The notes: a model not told the origin generated them from the letters alone. Numbered from the stretch's first letter, positions 44,037-53,959 are shown. The stretch: DNA of 64,000 nucleotides from Pseudomonas sp. Q11 (GCF_024494355.1 NZ_JAKNQY010000028.1:1-64000); one strand, 5' to 3'. A program made the numbers and translations.

Positions 44037-45401
44037 ATGGACGTGAGCGTATTTGGAACGGGGTATGTGGGGTTGATTCAAGCGGCTGCGTTGGCTGACG
44101 TCGGCCACCGTGTTTTGTGCATCGACATTGACCCCAACAAGATCCGTCAGCTGCAACAAGCGGTGCCGCCGATCAGCGAGCCTGGGCTGTCCGAATTGCT
44201 CGAAGAGAACATCAAGTGTGGTCGACTGCTGTTCAGTGATCAGGCCAGCGATGCGGTCAATCACGGCGAACTGATTTTCATCGCGGTCGGCACGCCGGCC
44301 GATGAAGACGGCTCGGCAGACCTGAGCCATGTACTGGCGGTCACCCGCCAGATCGCTGACTTCATGGACAGCGACCGTACCTTGATCATCAAGTCCACGG
44401 TGCCGGTCGGCACCGCCGACAAGGTCGCCGAATGTGCCCGTCAGGCGTTGGCTCGCCGGGGTCTGAAACAGCTGAATGTGCGGGTGGTGTCCAACCCCGA
44501 GTTTCTCAAGGAAGGCAGCGCCCTGGCCGATTGCATGCGCCCGGACCGGATCATTATCGGCACCGCCGACCCGCTGGCTCGCGACCAGATGAGCGAGCTG
44601 TACGCGCCCTTTTGCCGTAACCGCGAAAAACTGATGTTCATGGACAACCGCAGCGCCGAACTGACCAAGTACGCGGCCAACGCCATGCTCGCTACCCGCA
44701 TCAGCTTCATGAACGAACTGGCCAATCTCACCGAAAGGCTGGGCGCCGATATCGAAGCGGTGCGCAAGGGCATCGGCTCGGACCCACGCATCGGTTATCA
44801 CTTCATTTACCCCGGATGCGGCTTCGGCGGTTCATGCTTTCCCAAGGACCTGCGCGCCCTGCTGCACACCGCCGAACAGAGCGGTATGCCGCTGCGCCTG
44901 CTGCGCAGCGTCACCGATGTCAACGACAGCCAGCGGCACATTCTCTTCGAGAAACTGACACAACAGTTCCCCACAGGCCTGGCCGGCAAGTCGATTGCGA
45001 TTTGGGGCCTGGCCTTCAAACCCAACACCGATGACATGCGCGAAGCCCCCAGCCGCTACCTGATGGAAGCGCTGTGGCGCGAAGGCGCTCGGGTCCATGC
45101 CTACGACCCGGAGGCCATGTCCGAATGCCGACGCCTCTACGGCTACCGCAAAGACCTGAACCTGTGCGCCACCCGCGACGACACCCTGGAAGATGCAGAC
45201 GCCCTGGTGATCTGCACCGAATGGAAGAATTTCCGTGTAGTGGATTTCGACCTGCTGGCCAGCAAGTTGCGCGCCCGGGTCATCATCGATGGCCGCAACC
45301 TCTACAACCCGGAACACCTGGCCGCCGCCGGTCTCTTGTATCGCGGCATCGGGCTGCGTCACACCGTGCCCAGCCCCCTGACCCAGGGGCCACGGGCGTG
45401 A
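44037..45401 (+). CDS. ugd: UDP-glucose 6-dehydrogenase
   Basis: This 454-residue enzyme oxidises UDP-glucose to UDP-glucuronate with two NAD. The NAD-binding motif FGTGYVGLIQAA is at residues 6-17. The catalytic Cys is in GCGFGGSCFPKD near residue 261, and the C-terminal UDP-binding domain follows GLAFKPNTDDMREAPS. It is the first gene of the exopolysaccharide operon and supplies the acidic sugar. The stop overlaps the epimerase start in GTGA. Confidence 0.96.
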   Translation: MDVSVFGTGYVGLIQAAALADVGHRVLCIDIDPNKIRQLQQAVPPISEPGLSELLEENIKCGRLLFSDQASDAVNHGELIFIAVGTPADEDGSADLSHVLAVTRQIADFMDSDRTLIIKSTVPVGTADKVAECARQALARRGLKQLNVRVVSNPEFLKEGSALADCMRPDRIIIGTADPLARDQMSELYAPFCRNREKLMFMDNRSAELTKYAANAMLATRISFMNELANLTERLGADIEAVRKGIGSDPRIGYHFIYPGCGFGGSCFPKDLRALLHTAEQSGMPLRLLRSVTDVNDSQRHILFEKLTQQFPTGLAGKSIAIWGLAFKPNTDDMREAPSRYLMEALWREGARVHAYDPEAMSECRRLYGYRKDLNLCATRDDTLEDADALVICTEWKNFRVVDFDLLASKLRARVIIDGRNLYNPEHLAAAGLLYRGIGLRHTVPSPLTQGPRA

Positions 45402-46468
45402 ACATTCTGGTGACCGGCGCGGCCGGTTTCATCGGCGCCCATTGCGTGCTGCGGCTGCTGCGCGACGGTCATCAGGTGTGGGGGCTGGACAACTTCAACG
45501 ACTACTACGACCCGCAACTCAAGCATGACCGCGTGACATGGGTCAAAGACCAGGTGGGGGATTTTCCACTGGCACGGGTGGACCTGACCGACGCCTCGGC
45601 CATCGATGAGTTGTTCCAGTCGCACCGCCCGGACGTGGTGATTCATCTCGCCGCCCAAGCCGGCGTGCGTTATTCCCTGGAGAATCCGCGGGCCTATGTC
45701 GACAGCAACCTCACCGGGTTCCTGAACATCCTGGAAAGCTGCCGCCGCCATCCGGTCAAGCACCTGATCTACGCCTCCTCAAGCTCCGTGTATGGCGCCA
45801 ACCAGCGCACACCTTACTCAGTACAGGACGGCGTGGACCATCCGCTGTCGCTCTACGCGGCCAGTAAAAAGGCCAACGAACTGATGGCCCACAGTTACAG
45901 CCATCTGTTCGGCATCCCATGCACCGGCCTGCGTTTTTTCACCGTGTACGGTCCCTGGGGCCGGCCGGACATGTCACCGATCCAGTTCGCCCGCGCCATC
46001 GCCGAAGGCCGCGTGTTGCAGCTGTTCAATCATGGCGAGCACCAGCGCGATTTCACCTATATCGACGACATCATCGAAAGCATCGCCCGGCTGATCGAAC
46101 GCCCGCCCCATGCCACACCGCAGTGGGATCGCGATCAACCGGACCCTGCCAGCAGCGCGGCGCCCTGGCGGATCTACAACATCGGTGGGCAGCACCCGGT
46201 AGCGCTGCGTACCTATGTGGCGTTGCTGGAAAAACACCTGAGACAAACCGCCCGGATCGAACTGCTGCCCCTGCAGCCCGGAGACGTGCTGAACACCTGC
46301 GCCGATGCCAGCGACCTGGCACGGGCCACCGGTTTCCAGCCGCGCATTGAATTGGACGACGGCCTGGGCCGTTTCATCGACTGGTTCCTCGATTACTACG
46401 CCCTGCCTATCGCCGACATCGCTTGCAGCCCAACGCTTGCGACCAACCTTCAGCGGAGGAGTCTATGA
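45398..46468 (+). CDS. NAD-dependent epimerase, probably UDP-glucuronate 4-epimerase
   Basis: This 356-residue extended SDR has the Rossmann motif VTGAAGFIGAHC at the start, the catalytic Ser/Thr in ASSSSVYG and the Tyr-x3-Lys in SLYAASKKANE. The sequence FFTVYGPWGRPDM is typical of UDP-glucuronate epimerases. Placed directly behind ugd, it would convert UDP-GlcA to UDP-GalA (inference). The start is a GTG at 45398, overlapping the ugd stop, preferred over upstream in-frame codons that lie deep inside ugd. Confidence 0.9.
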   Translation: MNILVTGAAGFIGAHCVLRLLRDGHQVWGLDNFNDYYDPQLKHDRVTWVKDQVGDFPLARVDLTDASAIDELFQSHRPDVVIHLAAQAGVRYSLENPRAYVDSNLTGFLNILESCRRHPVKHLIYASSSSVYGANQRTPYSVQDGVDHPLSLYAASKKANELMAHSYSHLFGIPCTGLRFFTVYGPWGRPDMSPIQFARAIAEGRVLQLFNHGEHQRDFTYIDDIIESIARLIERPPHATPQWDRDQPDPASSAAPWRIYNIGGQHPVALRTYVALLEKHLRQTARIELLPLQPGDVLNTCADASDLARATGFQPRIELDDGLGRFIDWFLDYYALPIADIACSPTLATNLQRRSL

Positions 46469-47211
46469 CCCGACATGAGCAAAGCATCCCTATCACCGCC
46501 TGCGGGGGCGACAAGCGCGTCGATCCCGAGCACCGCCGACGCCTGGACGCGGCCATCCATCGTCAGGGCCGCGGCTGGCTGACCGGTCGCGACGGCGGTC
46601 GACCCTGGACTGTCTCGCGCACCAATCGAGTGGTGGCCTGTCTCGGCGCGTTGTCGATTCTGCTACTGCTCAGCCCGCTGTTGCTGGGTCTGGCGCTGCT
46701 GATCAAGTTCTCAAGCCCCGGTCCAGTGCTGTTCGTGCAGAAACGCACCGGATACCGCGGCCGGGTCTTTGGCATGTACAAGTTCCGCACCATGGTTGCT
46801 GATGCCGAGGCGCTCAAGGAGTCACTGCGTCACCTCAACAAGCACGGCGCCGATGCCATCGACTTCAAGATCGACAACGACCCGCGCATCACCCCCGTCG
46901 GCCGGTTCCTGCGACGCAGCAGCCTCGACGAGCTACCCAACCTGATCAATGTGGTGACCGGCGACATGCGCCTGGTCGGCCCGCGGCCGACCTCGTTCAA
47001 CGCCTACCGCTACAAGGACAACCATCTTGTCCGCCTGAGCATCTACCCCGGCCTGACCGGCCTGTGGCAGATCTCCGGGCGCAGCAACATCGACTTCGAC
47101 CAGCGCGTGGAACTGGACCTCAGCTACATCGCCGAACAAAGCCTGTTGCTGGACCTGAAGATCCTGATGATCACCCCTTTCAAAGTTTTCAGCGGCCACG
47201 GAGCGAGTTAA
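46465..47211 (+). CDS. Initiating undecaprenyl-phosphate sugar phosphotransferase
   Basis: This 248-residue monotopic phosphoglycosyl transferase starts repeat-unit assembly by moving a sugar-phosphate onto undecaprenyl phosphate at the inner membrane. A single re-entrant helix is at about residues 53-78. The PGT core shows FVQKRTGYRGRVFGMYKFRTM, SLDELPNLINVVTGDM and GPRPTS. It lacks the four-helix N-terminal part of WcaJ-type enzymes and so is the short, PglC-like form. GGAGG lies before the ATG at 46465, which overlaps the preceding stop in ATGA. Confidence 0.93.
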   Translation: MTRHEQSIPITACGGDKRVDPEHRRRLDAAIHRQGRGWLTGRDGGRPWTVSRTNRVVACLGALSILLLLSPLLLGLALLIKFSSPGPVLFVQKRTGYRGRVFGMYKFRTMVADAEALKESLRHLNKHGADAIDFKIDNDPRITPVGRFLRRSSLDELPNLINVVTGDMRLVGPRPTSFNAYRYKDNHLVRLSIYPGLTGLWQISGRSNIDFDQRVELDLSYIAEQSLLLDLKILMITPFKVFSGHGAS

Positions 47212-47856
47212 ATGGACGGTTCAACCAATATCCTGACCATCGCAAGCCCGAGCGAGACCAACCTGACCTCGACCGTGCTTGATCCTTCCTTGCGGATCCT
47301 GCTTCTGACGGCCGCCAATACCGGCACCGGAACCAGTACCAGCGCCATGGCCCTGGCCGCTCAACTGGCACAGATGAGCAGCGGTCGCGTGCTGCTGGTG
47401 GACGCCAGCCAGTCGCCGCGCAACCTCAGTCAGCAATTGTCGCTGCACAAGGAGCGTGGCTTCAGCGACCTGCTGTTCAACAGCCTCTCCCCGCCCCTGT
47501 TGCAGGACTGCGTGGTGCAAACCTCCAGCCTGCCCTTCGACGTGCTGCCCAACGGCCGTCTGGGGCGCAATGCCGAGCGCCTGAACGCCGAGCAGCTTCG
47601 CCCGTTGTTCAAGCAACTGGCCGGGCAGTACCGCTTTGTGGTGATCGACGCCGACGCGGTGTACTCGGCCTTCGACACCCTGGTCATGAGTACCCAGGTG
47701 GACGGCGTGGTGCTGGTGGTACGCGGTGAAGACACCCGCTGGGAGGTGGCCCAGGCCGCTCGCCAGCGTCTGACCCAGGCCGGTGCCAAGGTGGTGGGCA
47801 GCGTGTTCAACCGCCGCAAGTACTACATGCCCAAGTGGCTCTACAACAACCTGTAA
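47212..47856 (+). CDS. Capsular BY-kinase-like ATPase with degenerate P-loop
   Basis: This 214-residue protein has the fold of the CpsD/Wzc C-terminal kinase: Walker A' in VLLVDAS (Asp64), a Walker B-like FVVIDADAV and a tail RRKYYMPKWLYNNL with tyrosines. The expected Walker A GxGKST is read here as GTGTSTS (residues 38-44), so the phosphate-binding Lys at 41 is Thr. It may not bind or hydrolyse ATP normally, or may be a regulatory pseudo-kinase. It starts directly after the phosphotransferase stop. Its partner would be the Wzz-like protein two genes downstream. Confidence 0.85.
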   Translation: MDGSTNILTIASPSETNLTSTVLDPSLRILLLTAANTGTGTSTSAMALAAQLAQMSSGRVLLVDASQSPRNLSQQLSLHKERGFSDLLFNSLSPPLLQDCVVQTSSLPFDVLPNGRLGRNAERLNAEQLRPLFKQLAGQYRFVVIDADAVYSAFDTLVMSTQVDGVVLVVRGEDTRWEVAQAARQRLTQAGAKVVGSVFNRRKYYMPKWLYNNL

Positions 47857-47876
47857 GCCTGCAAAAGGATGACGAG

Positions 47877-48944
47877 ATGAACGCCAGATTGCTTGTCCTG
47901 CTGCTGTTGCCGCTTGCCGGTTGCAGCAGCCACACCGAAACCCGCTCAATGCCGGTGCAGATCCTCACGGCCGCACCGGCCAACGCCCAGGCCACCGACA
48001 TGCCCCGGGTCGAACAGACCCTGCGCCCGCAGGATGTGCTGGATGTGATCTTTCACATCAGCACCAGCGGGTCGGATGCCTACCGGGTCCAGCCGGGTGA
48101 CCAGGTGGCTTTGAACTTCACCGCCGCCAGCCAGCTCAACGGCGCACAACAGGTGATGCCCGACGGCAGTATCGAACTGCCGGGGGCCAACACCTCGGTG
48201 AAAATCGCTGGGCTGACCACGGACGAAGCACGCCTGGCAGTACAGCGTGCCTATGACCGGAAAATGTTGTTCCAGCCCAACCGCAATCAATTGACGGTGC
48301 AGGTCACCAGCCCCCTGAGCAACGAGACAAAACTGCGCAACACCCTGACCCACCCGGGCACCGGCATGAGCCGGGAGATCACCGTGGGCCGGGATGGTTA
48401 CGCAAGCTTCCCGGAAATCGGTGCCGTGCCGCTGCAAGGCATGACCGTCAACCAGCTGGAAACCTTCCTCAACGAGCGCTACGCCCAATTGCCGGGGCGC
48501 ATGTCCGTCGATGTGCTGCTCAAATCCACCGCTGGCAACGAGATCTATGTCCTCGGGGAAGTCGCCCAGCCCGGTTCCTATCCGATCCGCCGGCCGGTCT
48601 CGGTCCTTGAGGCGCTGACCATGGCCCGAGGCTCGAACGTCAAGGCCCGGCTCGACTCGGTGGTGATCATGCGCCGCAACGGCAACCAGGTTGAAGCCCG
48701 CCACTATGACGTGGAAAAAGCCCTGAGCGGTGACGCCTCGCAGATCGCCTACCTGCAACCGGAAGACATGCTTTTCGTGCCCAAGACCGGCCTGGCCAAA
48801 GCCGGTGAAATGGCTCGGCAACTGGCCGATGTGGTGTTGTTCCAGGGCATGGGTGTCAGCTTCGGCTACCGCCTTGACAGCAAAGGCGACGACGGCAGAT
48901 CCGACAACAACGGCAGCGCCACTTCTTCGGCAGCAGGTAATTGA
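47877..48944 (+). CDS. Wza-type polysaccharide export lipoprotein
   Basis: This 355-residue protein has a lipoprotein signal ending LLPLAGCSS (lipid Cys at residue 16). A poly-export domain follows (around YRVQPGDQVALNFT), then SLBB-like beta-grasp repeats (VGRDGYASFPEIGAVPLQGMT and VLGEVAQPGSYPIRRPV). It should form the outer-membrane channel for the polymer. It follows the ATPase after 20 bp. Confidence 0.92.
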   Translation: MNARLLVLLLLPLAGCSSHTETRSMPVQILTAAPANAQATDMPRVEQTLRPQDVLDVIFHISTSGSDAYRVQPGDQVALNFTAASQLNGAQQVMPDGSIELPGANTSVKIAGLTTDEARLAVQRAYDRKMLFQPNRNQLTVQVTSPLSNETKLRNTLTHPGTGMSREITVGRDGYASFPEIGAVPLQGMTVNQLETFLNERYAQLPGRMSVDVLLKSTAGNEIYVLGEVAQPGSYPIRRPVSVLEALTMARGSNVKARLDSVVIMRRNGNQVEARHYDVEKALSGDASQIAYLQPEDMLFVPKTGLAKAGEMARQLADVVLFQGMGVSFGYRLDSKGDDGRSDNNGSATSSAAGN

Positions 48945-48946
48945 TC

Positions 48947-50539
48947 ATGAACCCCAAGGAAAACTATCTGCATGAGTTCTTCAGGATTTTCTTCGCCAAC
49001 AAGCAGTGGGTGAAGCGCGTCTTCCTGATCTTCGCCGTGATTGCCCTGGCGCTGCCGTTGATGCTCAAACAGAGCTTCGACATCACCGCCCAGGTCATCG
49101 TCCAGTCGAAAAAACTCTCCCAGGGCGACGCCACCACGTCGCTGAACCAGGAAGATGCCACCTTCATTCCACCGTCCCTGGCGGACATGGAAACCGAGAG
49201 TAATATCCTGCGTTCACCGGCATTGATCCGGCAAACCATCGGCACCCTGCGCGACCAGGGTGAGTACAGCCCAAGCCCGGGTATCCTCAACAAATGGGTG
49301 AGCGAACCGCTCAAGCGCTATGTCACCACGCCGCTGCGCGAGTACATCGTCAACCCGTTGCGCGACGGCCTGGGACTGGAGGTCGATCCGGTGCGTGATA
49401 CCACGCTCGACATGCTGACCGACGAAGCCATCGCCAACCTGAAAATCGAAACCCTGCCCGGCTCCAACGTCATTTCCATCATCTACAGTTTCGGCGACCC
49501 GGCCCAGGGCACCCGGTTTGTGGCGCAACTGCTGGAGAATTACCTCTCCGCTCGCCAGAACCTGCAATCGATCGAGCTGCCGCAAGCCTTCTATGAGCAG
49601 AAGAAAACCCAGTACCAGACTCGCCTCGACGGACTGGAAGGCACGCGCCTGGCGTTGCTTGAAGACGTCAGCTCCTCCGATCCCAAGGAGGAAATCACCT
49701 TCCGTCTGAACGCCATCAATACCGAAGAACAGGCCCTGAACCTGTACCGCGATCGTCTGCTGCAAAGCCAACGCTGGCTTGATTACCTCAAGACCAGCCT
49801 GGCAGCGGCGAACAACTCACGGTTCAACGACTACACCTTCCCCTTCACCTTCACCACCACCATGGACAACATCGCCTTCGAAGACCGGGAAATCAAACAA
49901 CTGGGCGAGCAACTGACCACCCAGGTCAGCCGCTACATGAATGACCTGGCGATCTTCCAGCCCGGCAGCGAGCCGATGTTGTTGACCCGGGAGCAGATCG
50001 CGCGCACCCGCCAGCAGTTTCTCAAAGTGGTGAGCAACCGTATCCAGGAACGCACCAACGACCTGGCAGTCGTCAGCTCGGTGATCGACCAGAAAACCGC
50101 GCGCATCGCCGACTTCAAAGAGCGCATCCATCAGTTGCAGCAAACCCAGAGCAAGCTGCGGCAGATGGACACCGAGATCAATGCCCTGCATGCGGCGTTC
50201 TCCACCTACGCTCAACGGTTCGCCGAAAGCAGCACCGTCCGCTCGCTGAACAACGACCTGTCCAATGCCCGCGTCCTGAGCCCGCCGTTCGAACCAACCG
50301 CCGCGGCGTTCCCCAAGCCGACGCTGATTATTGCGTTCGGTCTGTTCAGCGGCTTGCTCCTGGCGATTGCCCTGGTCTATGTGCGTGAGTTCTTCGATCA
50401 TCGCTTCAAGCACCCTGCCCAGATTACCCAGCAACTGGATGTACCGGTGTTGCTGGTGATCAACGAGCAGACCCCCGAACAGGTCAACCCGCACCGCAAC
50501 TGGAGCCTGCCCAGCCTGGTCCATTGGGTGCGAAATTGA
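48947..50539 (+). CDS. Wzz/GumC-like polysaccharide chain-length and export regulator
   Basis: This 530-residue inner-membrane protein has a first transmembrane helix (VFLIFAVIALALPLML, about residues 25-42), a long periplasmic coiled-coil section and a second helix near residues 460-482 (LIIAFGLFSGLLLAIALVYV). It controls chain length and contacts Wza. No kinase domain is fused; the separate ATPase gene lies two genes upstream. The ATG at 48947 is preferred, although a TTG at 48941 is in frame and overlaps the wza stop. Confidence 0.9.
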   Translation: MNPKENYLHEFFRIFFANKQWVKRVFLIFAVIALALPLMLKQSFDITAQVIVQSKKLSQGDATTSLNQEDATFIPPSLADMETESNILRSPALIRQTIGTLRDQGEYSPSPGILNKWVSEPLKRYVTTPLREYIVNPLRDGLGLEVDPVRDTTLDMLTDEAIANLKIETLPGSNVISIIYSFGDPAQGTRFVAQLLENYLSARQNLQSIELPQAFYEQKKTQYQTRLDGLEGTRLALLEDVSSSDPKEEITFRLNAINTEEQALNLYRDRLLQSQRWLDYLKTSLAAANNSRFNDYTFPFTFTTTMDNIAFEDREIKQLGEQLTTQVSRYMNDLAIFQPGSEPMLLTREQIARTRQQFLKVVSNRIQERTNDLAVVSSVIDQKTARIADFKERIHQLQQTQSKLRQMDTEINALHAAFSTYAQRFAESSTVRSLNNDLSNARVLSPPFEPTAAAFPKPTLIIAFGLFSGLLLAIALVYVREFFDHRFKHPAQITQQLDVPVLLVINEQTPEQVNPHRNWSLPSLVHWVRN

Positions 50540-51639
50540 ACGCGCCGTTCGGCCCGACCTGCCGCAGCAGCGCCCTGCCGATCATTCATTTGCTCGACAG
50601 CGGCGGCTTCTACGGGGCCGAGCGGATGTTGCTCGATCATTGCCTGGCCACGCCGGGGCAGCACCAGGTGCTGTTCCTGGCGGCGCCGCCGACTTTGATC
50701 ACGCGCTTTCGCCAGGCCGGGGTCGACTGCCGCCACTGCGCCAATTGGACCGAACTGTTGCAGCACCTGCGCCAGCGACGGGACGAGCAACCGCTGATCA
50801 ATACCCACAACTTCAAGGGCCTGCTGTTCGGTTGGGCCGCGGCTACGTTGCTGCGCTTGCCGTTGGTCATCACTCAGCACGGCTTCACCCCGCGCAGCGC
50901 CAAGCAGCGTTTCTACACCTGGCTGAGCCTGCAACTGTGCCGCACCGCGTCGGTCAATCGGGTGGTTTGCGTGGCCGAAAGCATTGCCGCGCTGCACCGT
51001 CGGGCCAGCGTGCGCGCGGAAAAGCTCGACGTGATCCCCAACGGCCTGCCGGCGGTCACGGTGCCGTTGCCCCACCGCGACGACAGGCTGCGCTGGCGGG
51101 TCGGCTACGTCGGCCGCCTAAGCAGCGAGAAAGGTCCGGACCTGTTCCTCGACGCCATGATCCCCCTGTGCCAGCGACATGCATCGCTGCACGCCGTGAT
51201 GCTCGGCGACGGCCCGGAACGCCAGGTCTTGCTCAAGCGAATTGCTGATGCAGGGCTGCCAACGCGCATCGAGCTACCCGGTTATCAGACCGACATGAAC
51301 CCTTGGTGGAGTCAGCTCGACGCGCTGGTGATCAGTTCGCGCACTGAAGGCACGCCGATGATTCTGCTCGAGGCGATGCAGGCCGGCGTGCCGGTGGTGG
51401 CGTTCGGTGTGGGGGGCATTCCCGATGTGCTGCAGGACCGTCACAACGGCCTGCTCGCAACACCGGCCGACAGCGCCGAACTGGCCCGGCAGATCGAAAC
51501 GCTGTTCAGCGAACCGCCCCTGGCGCGGATCCTGGCCGACAACGCGCGCTGCACTCAACGGGACCGTTACGACCTGCGGGCCCTGGCCGAGCGCTGGTCG
51601 CAGCTCTATATCCGCACGGCACGGGAGGCTCGTCCATGA
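50536..51639 (+). CDS. GT4-family glycosyltransferase
   Basis: This 367-residue GT-B enzyme has the N-terminal segment LLDSGGFYGAERMLLDH. The C-terminal domain shows VGYVGRLSSEKGPDLFLDA and the nucleotide-sugar site SSRTEGTPMILLEAMQAGVPVVA with the E-x7-E motif of retaining GT4 enzymes. It adds one sugar of the repeat unit. The TTG at 50536 overlaps the preceding TGA in TTGA and is chosen over a TTG at 50524; no ATG fits. Confidence 0.9.
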   Translation: MNAPFGPTCRSSALPIIHLLDSGGFYGAERMLLDHCLATPGQHQVLFLAAPPTLITRFRQAGVDCRHCANWTELLQHLRQRRDEQPLINTHNFKGLLFGWAAATLLRLPLVITQHGFTPRSAKQRFYTWLSLQLCRTASVNRVVCVAESIAALHRRASVRAEKLDVIPNGLPAVTVPLPHRDDRLRWRVGYVGRLSSEKGPDLFLDAMIPLCQRHASLHAVMLGDGPERQVLLKRIADAGLPTRIELPGYQTDMNPWWSQLDALVISSRTEGTPMILLEAMQAGVPVVAFGVGGIPDVLQDRHNGLLATPADSAELARQIETLFSEPPLARILADNARCTQRDRYDLRALAERWSQLYIRTAREARP

Positions 51640-53006
51640 TTGTCCCGCTCTCGATTGTCAGTCTGTTGGGCCTGGTTTGCCTGATGTTGCTGGCCAGCCC
51701 CTATCCCTTCCTGGCGCCGGGGGCGGTGCTCGGCCTGGTGGGTGTCGCCGTGCTGTACCGCAAACCCGGCTGGGGTTTACTGGGCATTGCCGCGCTGGTG
51801 CCGTTCGAGGGCCTGTTCAAGGAAAACGCCTTCTCGGGCAGCAAATTCTTTGGCGTGGCGCTGATTCTGATCCTGATGTTGCAACTCTCTCTGCGCCAGA
51901 TTCCTTCGTCACGTTTGCGCAGCAATATCTGGCGCCCGCTGATCGCCTTCATGATCCTTTATGGCCTGAGCCTGTTGCTGTCGCAGAACCTGGGCCTGTC
52001 CATGACCCATTTGCGCGAACTGATGGTGGGGCTGATTCTGTTCGTGATTACCCTGCTGATCGGTCGCGAGCTGAACCTGGACCTGTTCTGCCGGCTGATG
52101 ACCCTGAGCGTGACCACTACCTGCGTACTGGCAATGTTTTCGGTCAAATACCAGGACCAGGGCCGTGCGTCCGGCCTGCTGGAAGACCCGAACGCCTTTG
52201 CCCTGTTGATCGCCCTTACCGTGCCGCTGGCATTGTTGCTGGTGTTGCGCAGCCCGAACCTGCTGCACCGGTTGTTCTGGGGCGGCTGTTTCATCCTGCT
52301 GCTGGGCGGCATGACCAAGACCGAATCGCGCTCGGGGCTGGTGGTGCTGTTGCTCAGCCTGGTGATTGGTCTCTATCACTACCGTGCACAATTACCGCGC
52401 ATCCGCCCACGGCACCTGGGCTTCGCCATGCTCGGGCTGGCGATCATGATTCCCTTGGTGATTGCGGTGATGCCGGCCGGCTACGTGGCGCGCATCCAGT
52501 CGCTGAGCATCCTCAGCGCCGGCGCCAATGCCCACAAAGACGAATCCCTGGGCCGTCGTGCCTCGTACATCGTGGTCGGCAGCCAAATGATCCGCGAGAA
52601 CCCGGTGCTGGGCAGCGGCCCGGGCACGTTCCCGCTGCACTACGCCCCCACCGGCTACGCCAAGGCGTTCTCGGCCAATCGCAAACTGGGAGATCTGTAT
52701 CGCCGGGCCCATAACACCTACCTGGAAATCTTCAGCGAGATCGGCATCCCCGGCGGGCTGATGTTCGTCGGCATGCTCGGCCTGGGCCTGTACAACCTGC
52801 TGCGCGCCCGCCAGCTCTGGTTGCAGCGTCGGGACTGGGCGCAGGCAGACCTGGTGACGCACCTGGGCATGAGTTTCCTGTCGCTGACGCTGTTTTTGAT
52901 GTTCCTCAGCGCCCCCAACCATAAGTTGCTGTGGATCATGCTCGCCCTCACCAGCGTGTTGCGCTACGACGCCGAACAGCCAGCACCGCAGGAGGCGCGT
53001 CCATGA
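51636..53006 (+). CDS. Wzy-type polysaccharide polymerase (O-antigen ligase superfamily)
   Basis: This 456-residue inner-membrane protein has about eleven helices. A large periplasmic loop near residues 285-360 contains SGPGTFPLHYAPTGYAKAFS and HNTYLEIFSEIGIPGG, the pattern of the O-antigen ligase/Wzy superfamily. It should polymerise repeat units on undecaprenyl diphosphate. The ATG overlaps the preceding stop in ATGA. Confidence 0.88.
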   Translation: MIVPLSIVSLLGLVCLMLLASPYPFLAPGAVLGLVGVAVLYRKPGWGLLGIAALVPFEGLFKENAFSGSKFFGVALILILMLQLSLRQIPSSRLRSNIWRPLIAFMILYGLSLLLSQNLGLSMTHLRELMVGLILFVITLLIGRELNLDLFCRLMTLSVTTTCVLAMFSVKYQDQGRASGLLEDPNAFALLIALTVPLALLLVLRSPNLLHRLFWGGCFILLLGGMTKTESRSGLVVLLLSLVIGLYHYRAQLPRIRPRHLGFAMLGLAIMIPLVIAVMPAGYVARIQSLSILSAGANAHKDESLGRRASYIVVGSQMIRENPVLGSGPGTFPLHYAPTGYAKAFSANRKLGDLYRRAHNTYLEIFSEIGIPGGLMFVGMLGLGLYNLLRARQLWLQRRDWAQADLVTHLGMSFLSLTLFLMFLSAPNHKLLWIMLALTSVLRYDAEQPAPQEARP

Positions 53007-53959
53007 GCCGCATCAGCATTGTGATCCCGATGTTCAACGAGGCCCGACACATTGCTCGAACGTTGCTGGCGGCGCAGGAAGCCGCCCGCCAGGCGCAATT
53101 GGACTGCGAGTTGATCGTAGTGGACAACGGCTCCGACGATCATGGCCCGCGCATCGCCAACGAACTGGGGGCGCGCGTGCTGATCGTGCCCGGCGTACAC
53201 ATCGGCGCCCTGCGCAACCGCGGTGCAGCCGTCGCTCACGGGGAATGGCTGGCGTTCATCGACGCCGACATCGAGATGCCGGCCAACTGGCTCAAGCTGT
53301 TGCTGGAACTCGACGGCCAGGGCGATGTGCTGGGCCTGGACCTGGACACCCCCCGTCAGGCGCCGTGGTTCGCCCAAGCCTGGCAACGCCGTAGCCAGCG
53401 TCCGGGTTCGCGTCCCTTACATCGGGTGCAATGGCTGCCCAGCGCCAACCTGTTGCTGCGTCGCCAGTGGTTTGAGCAGGTCGCGGGCTTCGACGAAACC
53501 CTGCGCACCGGCGAAGACAAGGATTTTTCCCTGCGCCTGCGCGACGCCGGTGCGCAGTTGCTGCTGGTCAACGAAAGCGTGGCCCTGCACTGGGGCTACG
53601 AAGGCAGTTGGCGGGAGTGGATGAGCAAGGAACTGTGGCGCCAGGGCAGCCATGTGCAATTGCTGCGCAGCCATGGTCCGAGTCTGCGCCTGCTGCGCTT
53701 TCCGGCGCTGTCCATCGGGGCCTGGGGCCTGGATTTTCTGGCGTTGGTCGCCCTGTTCCAGGGCCAGCCGCGTATTGCGCTGATGCTGCTGCTGATGACC
53801 TCCCTGCCCGCTTTGTTCCTCAGTCTGCGTCAAAGCGGGCGCGACCTGCGCCTGACGCTGCAACTGTGGGCGTTGCACGGGGTGCGCTTGCACCTGACTG
53901 GCGCCGCGCTGCTTCTCAACCTTTGTCATTGGAACGTCAGGAGACCTGCCCGTGGCTGA
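53003..53959 (+). CDS. GT2-family glycosyltransferase with C-terminal membrane region
   Basis: This 318-residue inverting transferase has ISIVIPMFNEARHIARTLL at the start, the VDNGSDD site and the D-x-D motif in DADIEMP. A further segment is LRTGEDKDFSLRLRDAG with the catalytic Asp of family 2. A hydrophobic region (about 245-300) binds the membrane. GGAGGCG precedes the ATG at 53003, which overlaps the Wzy stop. Confidence 0.9.
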   Translation: MSRISIVIPMFNEARHIARTLLAAQEAARQAQLDCELIVVDNGSDDHGPRIANELGARVLIVPGVHIGALRNRGAAVAHGEWLAFIDADIEMPANWLKLLLELDGQGDVLGLDLDTPRQAPWFAQAWQRRSQRPGSRPLHRVQWLPSANLLLRRQWFEQVAGFDETLRTGEDKDFSLRLRDAGAQLLLVNESVALHWGYEGSWREWMSKELWRQGSHVQLLRSHGPSLRLLRFPALSIGAWGLDFLALVALFQGQPRIALMLLLMTSLPALFLSLRQSGRDLRLTLQLWALHGVRLHLTGAALLLNLCHWNVRRPARG

